From assembly GCA_012295275.1 (NCBI GenBank), contig CM022678.1, positions 8,593,678-8,657,677 on the forward strand: a stretch of DNA of 64,000 nucleotides, written 5' to 3'. Position numbers and translations under genes: made by a program. Positions within the stretch are counted from its first letter, which is position 1. The number at the start of each line of letters is the position of its first letter. Shown here piece by piece: positions 1 to 14,279 of the stretch. The stretch comes from Chrysomallon squamiferum. Its lineage: Eukaryota > Mollusca > Gastropoda > Neomphalida > Peltospiridae. A model generated the notes under the pieces. That model was not told the DNA's origin. It saw nothing but the letters and a program-made list of their open reading frames with translations, and searched no databases.

Positions 1-183
1 CAGAAAATAAAATACCAGTATGTTTTATCCGTTTTATCTTTTCAGCTGATAATTTTACAGTCTGTAATTATTTTTATTTTTATTAGTAGTATTAGTATTA
101 GTATTAATATTAGTGACAATGTAACATTTCAGTTAAAACACATTTTTGTATTTTTCAACAGAGAGACTGATTTAATATTTGAC

Positions 184-188
184 CTTTT

Positions 189-232
<44 letters not shown>

Positions 233-575
233 CAACAACAACAACAAAAATAATAATATAATAACAACAGCGATAGTAAAAGTAATAACAGCAATAATAA
301 TAACAATAATAAAAACACAACAATAATAATAGAATAGCAATAATAATAACAACGGCAATGGAAATAATAACAGCAATAATAATATAATAATAATAATAAA
401 TATAACAAAGCAACAATAATAATAATTATAACAAAAACAACAATAATGGTAATAACAACAACAACAATTCAAACTTACACCAATAATAATAATATAATAA
501 TTATTATTATTATAATAACAACAGCAACAATAATAATAACAATAATACTAATATTAACAATAATAATAGTAACAG
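184..575. repeat. AAT/ACA-type microsatellite cluster
   Basis: The stretch is built of imperfect AAT, ACA and AGC-like triplets such as aataat and acaaca runs with interruptions. Long open frames on the minus strand are poly-Ile, poly-Leu and poly-Tyr artefacts of triplet repetition and are not called as genes. Confidence 0.95.
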
Positions 576-699
576 TAATAAGTTTTCTCATCAATGTCTG
601 TCAAGTACAAAACTCTTGAAAGACTGAACTGCTTGGTATCGTGTAATGGTTTATGGTAAAAACGGCTTGAAACATTTTTGTTACATTATTTTTGTATTA

Positions 700-1432
700 A
701 ACATTATTATTGTTAGTAATAGTAATAATAGTAGGAGCAGTAGTAGTAGAAGTAGTAGTAGTATAAATTGTGTCAGTGGCAGCAGTAATAGTAGTAGTAA
801 TAATAGTAGAAGTAGTATAGTAATAGTAGTTGTGGTAGTAATAGTAGTAGTAGTAGTAGTATAAATTGTATCAGTGGCAGCAGTAATAGTAGTAGTAATA
901 ATAGTAGAAGTAGTATAGTAATAGTAGTTGTGGTAGTATAGTAGTAGTAGTAGTAGTAGTAGTATAAATTGTATCAGTGGCAGCGGTAATAGTAGTAGTA
1001 GTAATAGTAGAAGTAGTATAGTAGTAGTAGTATAAATTGTAGCAATAGTATCGGTAATAGTAGTAGTAGTAATATAAATTGTAGCAATAGTATCGTAATA
1101 GTAGTAGTAGTAATAGTAGTAGCAGTAATATAAATTGTAGCAATAGTATCGGTAATAGTAGTAGTAGTAATATATATTGAATCAATGGCAGCGGTAATAG
1201 TAAAAGTAGTATAATAGTAGTAGTAGTTGTAGTAATAGTAGTAGTATAAATTGTAGCAGTAATAGCGGTAATAGTAGTAGTAATAGTATAAATTGTATAG
1301 TAGTAGTGGTAGTTGAAGCAGCAGTAGTAGTATAAATTGTATCAGTGGTAGCGGTAATAGTAGTAGTAGTAATAGTAGAAGTAGTATAGTAGTAGTAGTA
1401 GTAGTAGTAGTAGTATAAATTGTAGCGGTGGT
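700..1432. repeat. AGT-rich trinucleotide array with higher-order units
   Basis: Runs of AGT triplets are organised into repeated blocks that each contain the phrase tataaattgta followed by cagtggcagc or agcaatagtat. At least eight such blocks are seen, so a higher-order repeat of roughly 60 to 110 bases sits on top of the triplet. Open frames here are repeat artefacts. Confidence 0.93.
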
Positions 1433-1482
1433 TATAAACATGGACAGATAGGAATATAAATTTGAAAATAAGAATGAAGACA

Positions 1483-3240
<1,758 letters not shown>

Positions 3241-3246
3241 GTCCGG

Positions 3247-3326
3247 ACATTCCCCACGGATATTCCCCCCGATCATTCCCCTCATCGTTTCCCCATAGGT
3301 CATTTCCCCCGAAAATTCCCCCTGCC
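3247..3326 (-). other. Clustered C-runs; G-quadruplex-capable on minus strand
   Basis: Six runs of four to six C are spaced 7 to 11 bases apart, each within a variant of the phrase attcccc. On the minus strand this gives six G4-6 tracts with short loops, which fits the usual G-quadruplex pattern, and the plus strand could form an i-motif. It lies directly upstream of the 76-bp minisatellite in an otherwise very AT-rich region. Confidence 0.7.
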
Positions 3327-3334
3327 TACCTGTT

Positions 3335-4930
3335 TTAACTGTTAAGAGTTTTACACATGTATGATGTGTTGTTATTTACTTATTAAATTGTTGTTTAAGA
3401 GTTTGTTTAGGTGTGTGTTAAGAGTTTTACACATGTATGATGTTTTGTTATTTACTTGTTAAATTGTTGTTTAAGAGTTTGTTTAGGTGTATTTAAATTT
3501 TTTTAACGTGTTGTGTTGTTGTTATTTTATTAAATTGTTGTTTAAGAGTTTGTTTAGGTGTGTGTTAAGAGTTTTACACGTGTATGATGTGTTGTTATTT
3601 ACTTGTTAAATTGTTGTTTAAGAGTTTGTTTAGGTGTGTGTTAAGAGTTTTACACATGTATGATGTGTTGTTATTTACTTATTAAATTGTTGTTTAAGAG
3701 TTTGTTTAGGTGTGTGTTAAGAGTTTTACACATGTATGATGTGTTGTTATTTACTTGTTAAATTGTTGTTTAAGAGTTTGTTTAGGTGTGTGTTAAGAGT
3801 TTTACACATGTATGATGTGTTGTTATTTACTTGTTAAATTGTTGTTTAAGAGTTTGTTTAGGTGTGTGTTAAGAGTTTTACACATGTATGATGTGTTGTT
3901 ATTTACTTATTAAATTGTTGTTTTAGAGTTTGTTTAGATGTGTGTGTTAACAGTTTTACAGTGTGATGTGTTGTTATTTACTTATTAAATTGTTGTATGA
4001 TTTGTTGTTATTTGTTAAGAGTTTAAATTGTTGTTTAAGAGTTTGTTTAGGTGTGTTGTCTTTAGAGTTTGTTTAGATGTGTGTTAAGTTTTACACGTGT
4101 ATGATGTGTTGTTATTTACTTATTAAATTGTTGTTTAAGAGTTTGTTTAGGTGTGTGTTAAGAGTTTTACACATGTATGATGTGTTGTTATTTACTTATT
4201 AAATTGTTGTTTAAGAGTTTGTTTAGGTGTGTTAACAGTTTTACACATGTATGATGTGTTGTTATTTACTTGTTAAATTGTTGTTTAAGAGTTTGTTTAG
4301 GTGTGTGTTAAGAGTTTTACACATGTATGATGTGTTGTTATTTACTTGTTAAATTGTTGTTTAAGAGTTTGTTTAGGTGTGTGTTAAGAGTTTTACACGT
4401 GTATGATGTGTTGTTATTTACTTGTTAAATTGTTGTTTAAGAGTTTGTTTAGGTGTGTTTACACATTTGATGTTTGTGTTAAGAGTTTTTACACGTTTGT
4501 GATGTGTTGTTATTTACTTGTTAAATTGTTGTTTAAGAGTTTGTTTAGGTGTGTGTTTACTGTGTGTGTTAAGAGTTTTACACGTGTATGATGTGTTGTT
4601 ATTTACTTGTTAAATTGTTGTTTAAGAGTTTGTTTAGATGTGTGTTTACCAGTGTGTTAAGAGTTTTACACGTGTATGATGTGTTGTTATTTACTTGTTA
4701 AATTGTTGTTTAAGAGTTTGTTTAGGTGTGTGTTTTTACTTTGTCTGTGTTTGTGTGTTAAGAGTTTTACACGTGTATGATGTGTTGTTATTTACTTGTT
4801 AAATTGTTGTTTAAGAGTTTGTTTAGATGTGTGTTTACCAGTGTGTTAAGAGTTTTACACGTGTATGATGTGTTGTTATTTACTTGTTAAATTGTTGTTT
4901 AAGAGTTTGTTTAGGTGTGTGCTTACTTGT
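3335..4930. repeat. 76-bp minisatellite
   Basis: About 20 tandem copies of a unit of about 76 bases that begins gtgttaagagttttacacat and ends gtttaagagtttgtttaggt. Copies vary mainly by acacatg or acacgtg and cttattaaa or cttgttaaa. Several units near 3950-4080 and 4450-4800 are truncated or carry short insertions. No coding potential is credible. Confidence 0.97.
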
Positions 4931-5171
4931 CTGTTAACAGCACGAATATGAACATTAACTGTAATAATTTTATCTACATACACAATCACACATACATACT
5001 GACATAAATACCCTCATATACAAACACACACATAGATTATTCTCATTGTGCATTCTAAACGTAAAACAGAATATTGGTTCCTATATAAATAAACACAAAT
5101 ATATCTATAGCAACATTAACACACAAATATGTTCATACAGATAGAAGCGGCCGCGCGCACACACACACACT

Positions 5172-5202
<31 letters not shown>

Positions 5203-6470
5203 GTGCATTAAACTACTGTTATATTTGCTTTTCTTCTTCTTCTCCTTCGTCTTATTGCTAATATTATTATTATAATTATTATAACTATTATTATTAATAT
5301 GATTACTACTACTACCACTACTACTACCACTACTACTACTACTACTGCTACTACTACTGCTACTACTACTACTTGGCTTAAGTGTTATTTGAATGTAGCT
5401 TGTTATGAAGAACTTTTTCAATCCTCATAGTTTAGTTAACAGTGAGGTAACAACAAAATAAAAAATAAAAAATAAAAAATAAAAACACAACAAATTTGAA
5501 ACACGCTTTGAGATTTTTATTTACAGATACCTGCCTGTTTACAGCAACAAGGTAAGGCTATCAGTATCACAGCCAATATTCAAGTGTAAAAAGCAAATAC
5601 AAGAAATCGTGAAACAAAAATTACAAAAAGAAAACAAACAGAATGATGCATGATGTTACAGGCTTATAGATAATTATATTTGACACAAGCAATTATTATT
5701 ATTTTTTAAATATGATTCGTTAAATGATTACAATAATATGTAACATCAATTTCAAAATTATTGGTTGTAAATAATAATGAATATTAAATGAAATTAAGTG
5801 AAATGTATATATATATTATATGTATCTAAATGCAATGCAAACAATAACTGGAATCAGACTGAATTCATATGAAAATGGAGAGAAAAAAATTACATTTTTA
5901 CTCAAATGCAATGAAAATACTTTATGAATGAAAATATCGTGGGAAAAATCAGGATAGGGGGAATAACTTATGATGATATCTCACATTTGGATATGTAAGG
6001 AAAAATAAATTAAAATAATGATAAAATAAATAAAATGAAATATATATATCTAAAATTAAATTCAAAATATTGTGAATCCAGTTTCATTCTATATCAACAT
6101 CACTAAAATTAATTTTTAGCTAGGACCAAAAAATAAAAAAATATAACAAAAACAAACAAAATTAATTAAAAATATTTAATCTATGCATTCTATAATATAG
6201 CTAAAACAAACCAGTGTAACATTAGATTTAACTATTATTATTTATTTTATATTCTATTTTTATTTTACAGATGTATTTTTTCTTATTATATTTTACATAT
6301 TATTAATTATTGTTCATTGATATTTTTTTTTACTAAAACAAGACACTCAGAAATTAATATTACTTTTTACTTTAAATTTATAAAACAAAATTAATAATAA
6401 TCATTATTATTAAAATGATGAAGATAGGAATAATATTTTACAATTTTGCATAGAATTTAAAATAATAATT

Positions 6471-6507
<37 letters not shown>

Positions 6508-7440
6508 TAATTATTATTATTATTATTATTATTATTGTTATTATTAAAAAAAATATAAAAAGTTTGCTGATCTTTCTGTTTAAATTTAAAGTATTTTACA
6601 GAATTAAATTTCTCTGGTACAGTAGATATCACTTTTAACACACAATAAATAAAATAAATATGGAAGCCATTCTAAGAATCACAACTCTATGCAAACACAA
6701 CATGTAAAAACTAAACACTAAGTTGCTGTCACAATTTGCTAATAAAGTCACATTGTAATCACACTTGAACAATTCTCAGATGGAAACTTGATGAATGTGA
6801 CCCCTGACCTTGTTATGTGTGTATGTGCATGTGTGTGTTCTTGTGTGTGAATTTGTTTTTGTCCTGGTATATAAGCGTGTGTGTGTACATTGTGTAAGGT
6901 GTGTTTTGATATGTAAATGTGTATGTTTGTGTAAATGTGTGTGTGAATTTTTAATTTTTGGGGTCCTTATGAATGTATGGTGTGTGTTTGTGTTCTTGTG
7001 TGGATATCTAGATGTGTATATTGTGTTGTGTGTGTTTGATGTGTAAGGTCTGTGTATGTGTGTCTGTGTACATGGATATTGAGTGTATGTGTAGATGTAT
7101 GAGTCTTTGTCTGTGCATTTCTCACAACTCAAAAACCAGAAACAAATAAAATGAAGTAAGAAAAAACCCACATTGCAATATAATGCAATAAAATGTATAA
7201 TGAAAGAAAAAAATTATTTAACAAAATAATTTTACAAACTACTGCAAAAATTGAAAGAAAATCTTTTTGAAAAGCTTGGTGTTTTCATTGTAAAGATAGT
7301 AAAGAAAGAAACGAAAAAATAGAACACTGTCCAAAGGAGGCAAAAACATAAAAATTGTAGAAAACATTTGTCATCATAAATTGTAACCATGACAACAATG
7401 TAAAGAGCCAACTGCTGCTGCAGCTGCTGATGATGTCAGG
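4931..7440. other. Intergenic or 3' flanking AT-rich DNA with microsatellites
   Basis: No exon was recognised. The stretch holds (AC)n at about 5158-5200, an ACT-triplet array at 5285-5373, an AAAAAT run near 5455-5485, an AAT array at 6470-6545 and a TG-rich stretch at 6815-7065. It lies downstream of the CAMSAP stop on the minus strand and may include that gene's 3' UTR. Confidence 0.6.
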
Positions 7441-7475
7441 ATGATGGTGACGTGTGTTGTGAGATCTACGTTTTC

Positions 7476-7606
7476 CTAATACACTTTCTTTGACGTTGCT
7501 GGTGGTTTCCCAGTCTTCCAGAGAGAATTATGAATAACAACAGCATCAATGGACACAGATAAATGTTTGCTTGATGTCAGTGGAACTTTTAGCCCTAGAA
7601 TTATAT
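7476..7606 (-). CDS. CAMSAP: CAMSAP last exon: end of CKK domain and stop
   Basis: The acceptor TTCTCACAG precedes the exon. It opens with YNS, which follows FYK of the previous exon in phase, and ends with the motif LSVSIDAVVIHNSLW and a short basic tail before TAG at 7476-7478. The two parts lie in different frames. The break is near 7571-7575, where the minus strand reads GACATCAAGC; two extra C would give the family-like IPSKH and restore the frame. This looks like a C-run contraction. Confidence 0.88.
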
Positions 7607-8002
7607 CTGTGAGAAAAACAAAATCATATTAATTAATTTATTACATGGTAATTAATAAGTAAAACAATAATTCATTAGTATTGACTCATTCCTAATCAGA
7701 AAGCATTCTTAAAAACACATTTACATTCACTGAAATATTTTAATCTTAAGCAGTCAGTTCTGTGACATAATTAATAAATTATTAAAAAAAAAAAAAATAT
7801 AAGAAAAGAACTTAAAACTAAATGAAGTATTTGGTTTTTATTAATAAGAAATTATATATTGATACATTTTTTATCCTCACTATCTAATCACACCACTGAT
7901 TAAGTTCTTGTTATAGGCTCTATCATTTTTTTTATTGAGAAACACAAAAATTTAAATTTTATTTGGTCAGTATAAAAGTTCACCTAATTATTTTCAGTTT
8001 AT

Positions 8003-8060
<58 letters not shown>

Positions 8061-11000
8061 TAACTAATTAGTAAATACATTATTTGCAAACACATATTTT
8101 AGATTATATTAATGAGCTGCATGTTGAGAAATGTACAAATTTATAAAAATGAAGACAGATTTAAAATAATATAAAAATAAACTTTCTTATCAAAACTACT
8201 TATTTATATAGCAGTGTACATGATGTTAGACATAAAAATATATTAAATATGTGCTTACTTATAAAAGTATTTATTTATGTAGCAATACCTACTATGACAG
8301 TTTAAAATATTAAATATGTATACTCACTTATAAAACCTATGAATCATTTTATTGGTAATTTCTTTAGGTCCCACACCAGAAATTTTGATAACTTCGTCTG
8401 TTTCGGGTGTGAAAGAATATAGAGCCCTGTACTGACATCCTCCATCTCGGAACAGAATTACAAAGTGTTTAGCATCAGACTTAGCCAGTTCCTAGATACA
8501 CAAACAAACAAACAAATAAATAAACAAATAAACAAACAAACAAACAAAACAAACAAAAAAACAAAAATAAAAAAAATAAACAAACAAACAAAATAAATAA
8601 ACAAAAAAAAAAAAATAAAAAAAAAAAAAATAAATAAAAAACTGATAAACAAAAAAAAAAAAAAAAAAAAAAATAAAAATACATATTTGGTATTTACATA
8701 AAGGATTCAAAAGTAGCTAAAGCTGATTTTGCTTTGCAATAATAACAAACAGTATAAAATTAAAGTCATTACTGATAAAATTATAGACACTCACACCTAT
8801 CCTGTAGATTTATTCCACTCTGAGGTATTTCTATAATTCTACAACAATTAATAACAATGACCTGTCAGTGAAAATACCTCAGCACATGGTGATCAGACTT
8901 AGAAATGTATGTTGTCACTGGAACAAAACAAAAACACACAATAATAACAAACAACAGTAAAATACTGTACATTAACAAGAGTAGGATAAATCAGAAAAAA
9001 GAATTAATTCACTTATAAAATCTATCTGTTTCTTATTATTGTTTGTTTTTTTTAAAGACAATCAAATATAATGAAAGAATAATTCTACAAGAAAATTAAA
9101 TGAAGTGTATGAGATAGAAGTATGTATTAAGTGTCACCTCTAAAACTTTGTTTTTCAGTCTGTGTTGACGATGCCTGCGAGGCAGCAGTGGCTGATGGCG
9201 TTGAGGATGATGTGATGATTAGATTTAGAACTTGGCTTCACGTACAGCTTTGGTCCTGTTCAAACAAAGAAACAACAACACTGACAAACTAAACACTGTG
9301 ATTAATTTAGGATTTAAAAAATGAATAAAGTGTTTTTTTTATAGGTTTAGAAATGTTACTGTCCTATCCTGACTGAAAGAAATTTAAATATATTTTACAA
9401 TCTTTTTAATGTGAAAGGATAAGAATGTGTTCAATTTAAAAATTAAAAATTCAGTTTCACAATACTGTGAAGCAATTCCTAACAGTTAAAATTGATAAAA
9501 AAAAGTAAAAAGTATGTGTGCATCTAATATTATATTTTATGATATTCACAGCTACTCATACTGAGAATAACAAAAACAACAATAATAAAAGTATTAATAA
9601 TGATGATGTAGTAATAAATTTGCTTTTAATAATAGAGTTATCTAACCTGAATATTCACCAGCTTCACTTCCATCCATTCTCGGAGTTCTTCTTCCTAACC
9701 GGTACAAGTCTGAAAAAATAAAAAAAAAAAAAAAAATAAATTAAAACAAATTAGTATTAGCTATAAATCCATAAATAATTATGAACTTTGTAAAATAAAA
9801 AGTAAGCATCAAGTACATGGTTCTAGGAGAGGTTTATGATGTAATGGAGTTAGACTGCAGAATCCTGTTGTCACCACAAATTGTATAATTTATATTGTTT
9901 ATGATTAATGTACCTGGAGATGCTGTCACATGACACAAATTTATATTGTTTATGATTAATGTACCTGGAGATGCTGTCACATGACACAAATTTATATTGT
10001 TTATGATTAATGTACCTGGAGATGCTGTCACATGACACAAATTTATATTGTTTATGATTAATGTACCTGGAGATGCTGTCACATGACACAAATTTATATT
10101 GTTTATGATTAATGTACCTGGAGATGGTGTCACATGACACAAATTTATATTGTTTATGATTAATGTACCTGGAGATGGTGTCACATGACACAAATTTATA
10201 TTGTTTATGATTAATGTACCTGGAGATGGAGGTCTTCTGTATGTGGCTCCCCCTGTCTGCCTGTTTTGTGTAAGTACATTGCAGCAAACTAACAGAAAAA
10301 CAAAAACAAAACAATTTAAAAGCTTGTGTTATATTACTTGAAATCTCAAAAACAATTAATGACATAATGATGGATAAATAAATAAATAAATCAATCAATC
10401 AATAAATAATTTTATTTTAAGAAAAAATTAAAAATAGAAAAAGAACAGAACAGAAAAATCAAAATACTAACTATATAACAAAGAGAGAAAACTGAAGATG
10501 AAAACTGATACTTTTCAAGTTTAATTACAAATAATAATAATGATAATAATATTAAACATCAAATAATAATAATAAACATTAAACAAATAATTTAAAAAAA
10601 TTCGAAAGTTGCAAACAAATAGATTATCTATTCTACATTATAAATACTACCAGTAATAATTAATGCTTTATCTCATCATTAATTTATTGTAACAATTAAC
10701 CACTTACTAAGTTCAGTAATAAATTTTACATGAAAATTAATTAAACTCTCCAGATAGTGTTTTGACTGTACATGTATGTAATAACATATATCAATAAATC
10801 TTAAACACATACATTTAGCAATGGTTTAATTTAGATTTGACAATAATAATTAGCAGGTCAGTAAAAATAAGAAAATTAATAAACAAGCTAATTTAACCAA
10901 AACATAACCTGCAAATAAAGATTTAAAATATAATTTCACATAAAAGATAATTTATGATATAACAGCCCTGTAATAATAACTAATATTATAAATCTAGACT

Positions 11001-11475
11001 GACAATGATGATAATGAAGAGGATTAAAATGGAGACATTTACATCACAATACATGAAGATGTTGTAGATGATAAATCAATTAATCTCTAAATAAATGATG
11101 TTATTAAAAATAGAAATAAATAATAACAACAAAAATAAAAAAAAAAAAAAATAAAAATAAAATAAATAAATAAATAAATAATAATAAAATGGTGATTTCT
11201 AATTATATTATTTTGATGCATCTTTCTAAATCTACATGGTATAAAGTCTGCAACTTCTGCTTACATTTCTATGTGTACTTTGGCAAATATTAAATAGTCT
11301 CTTTCCAATTAAAAATGCTTTTAGTATGAGTTAAAAAGTGAAATTTTTTACTAATGGTATATTTAAAACAATAAATTAATAATCTGATACATAAACAAAA
11401 ATGTATAACCTGGGTGTTTCATGCAGTAGCATGGTGCTAAAAGCTTTTAAAAAGCTTTATCAAGTTTATGTGTCT

Positions 11476-11510
<35 letters not shown>

Positions 11511-11903
11511 TGGATAAGCGAATGAAAGTTTTGTAAATATGCAAACAGAATTAAACTAAGAGCAGAAAGACTTTTCACATAATATTAATAATAATAAAAC
11601 AAAAGCAAAAATGGAAAGAAAAATCTGTAAGGCAAAGAACTAGTTAAAATTTTAAATGAAGGGCTGATGATAATTTTTGTTAATTTTTATTAAAACTTTA
11701 AATGAAGGGCTGATGATAATTTTTGTTAATTTTTAGCATAAAAGCTGAATATATCTGATGGTCCAAATGGCCTAAATGTATTTTGTTCATGTTTACTGTT
11801 TTCATTTTTTCTGTTCACCAAAGTGTTTTCTAATAATAAAGTGTATATCAATGAACTTTATAAACAACTTTCTTTGTTTTCATATCTCTGTATCACTTGA
11901 GAA

Positions 11904-11935
<32 letters not shown>

Positions 11936-14242
11936 CACATTAAACATATTCAGATTGAGTAAATTATCACAAAATGCTGGCATACACTCTATTACTGATT
12001 TCTGTATAAAATAATTATGGGTACCAGAAACCACAAAACTATTAGAATACAAAATACATTTAGGATGTTTGTGATTTTCTAGATGTGGATGAGAACAAAC
12101 CTGCTTTTCTCATATTGCCACAAGGTGAACCAATACGAAAGTGAGAAGGCTGGGAGGCTGAAACAAGCAAACAAACCAATGCAACGAAAAAACAGAAAGA
12201 AAACAAAAGATTGAAAATAAAATAAAGTAAAAAATTCCTTTACCAAAATCATGCAGGAAGCAAATAAGTGACTAACTTTCTTTGGTTGATTTTTTTCTCT
12301 GGTTAATTATTTTAAATGATAATAATAATAATAATAATAACACCCATTTGTCACTTTAAATAAATTCAGATTTGAGATCATTCCAAAACTTCTTATACTT
12401 TTAAAATGAAAACAATTAAAAGAAAGATAAAAAAAAGGAAACAAAACCGCATTTATAAGAAAAACAGAAATTAAATAACGTCACTTATTTTATTCCTGAC
12501 ATACAGATAAAAAAAAAAAAAAAATACATAAAGAGACACTGTATAGTGTTAGTTTGGTTAAATTCTACTCATTTCTTGCCTTTTTGAAGAGATTAACAAA
12601 TTTCTATCTTTTATTAAAGATCAGTGAGATTAAAAACACTTTTCCTTATATCTTTAAAGGTAAATTTTTTAAAAGATTTCCAAAACAAAATGTGAAGTTT
12701 TCATTTTTACGGTTGTTCTGTAGAAGATGGATAGGGTAAAAAGAGTTTCTAAGCTGAATCTATTTTAATAGTGACAAAATAACTAAAAGACTACTTAATA
12801 AAAACTGCATGTACTGAATACATTTTTCTAGTAAAACTAAAATCAAAATGGCTGATCATGTAGTTCTTCAGGTTCAGAACAAAACAGATACTCCTATATT
12901 TTATTTTTCTTATTGATAAAATTAAACTAAATTATAGCAAAGATATAATCTCCTCAAGCAGGCAAGAAATTTCATGAAAGGTGTCAGCATAAAATCAAGG
13001 AAAGTTCCCTGATTATTTTTGATCTGTCAGAAGAGAATACTAATCTATTTCTGGTTGGCATAGCATTGTTTTCATATTTTAATAATTAATTCTGCTTTTT
13101 AGTTGTTGTTTTTTTCACCTCAAAGTAAAATTATAAATTTAAATTTTGTTTTTATTTTTATTTATTTATTATTTTTTAATGCTTTTCTCTGCATTTTGAT
13201 TTTTCCTTGCTTCAGTTAGATTTTTTTTTGATAAACTTTACAAGGAGACTACATCTGTAGACAGCTTTATTGTAACTGACAAAGATTTGAAGATGTAAAA
13301 GCCAAAGTATTTTGTCTAATCTACAAAATTAATGGAAATTTGAATTCTTATATGCAGTGGAGAATACAGATTCATTAGAAAGCATGAAGAGATAAATAAA
13401 AATAAAAGATAAAATTTGTATTGAAATAAAAACATCAACAGAAAAATAAATTTTATGAATATTAGTAATAAGTAATTGTACTAAAAAGAAGAATAAATGA
13501 ACAGAAAGAAAATAAAATAATAAAATAAATAAGAGAATAAAATTTAATAACATAATTGTATATATAAATTTAATAAAAATATCATCAAATTTTGTATTAT
13601 TTTTTCCAGTTAAATAATTTTAATAATAAAGATATCTAATATAAAAAGATAATCGGGAAATTTTGTATTAGTTTTTGTGTCAGTTAAATAATACCTTATT
13701 TAAATATACAAAATGCAATTAGCATAAATCTGTTTTCTTCTCACTCTCTCTTCTGCTTTCTTCTGTTCTGCATCCTCCTGTTTCAATCTGCAATGAGCAC
13801 AGTATTGCTATGAATGAATAAATATACAAATGGATAATGAAAGCAATCTGGAATTAACAAGTACTAATATGAATGAGTAAATGTACCAGTGGATAATTAA
13901 TTCAAATTAAAAAGGAAAAGGTGCAGTCTAGCCAAATGGAGTTTCCTTCAATATTCTCTCAAAACAACTATTTTAAATGTTTTTTTTTTTTATATTGACA
14001 CAACTGATTTGATTTTACACATTCTGAAATTGTTTAACTGGAAACATACTAAACACATTTTAGATTGTTTTGTTTGTGTATCCATCATAAGTGTATATTA
14101 ACAAAATAAAAAAATAAAGCAAGTTTCTATCATCTATTCAAATTGTACAGTAGTAATACTATTCAAATAAATGTCATTTCATTTACTATGATTAGTAAAG
14201 GAATCCATTATTCAGATTTCGCAAAGGACAATACATGGAACA

Positions 14243-14279
<37 letters not shown>

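Noticed and set aside
129-472. Minus-strand open frames of about 95 codons
   Set aside because: Products are runs of Ile, Leu, Tyr and Cys created by AAT and ACA triplets; all three frames are open at once, as expected of a triplet repeat.
6776-7171. 131-codon minus frame rich in His and Thr
   Set aside because: Antisense of a TG-rich low-complexity tract.
9871-10398. 175-codon minus frame with SRYINHKQYKFVSCD repeats
   Set aside because: A second open frame of the same 51-bp array; it differs from the frame that joins the neighbouring CAMSAP exons in phase.
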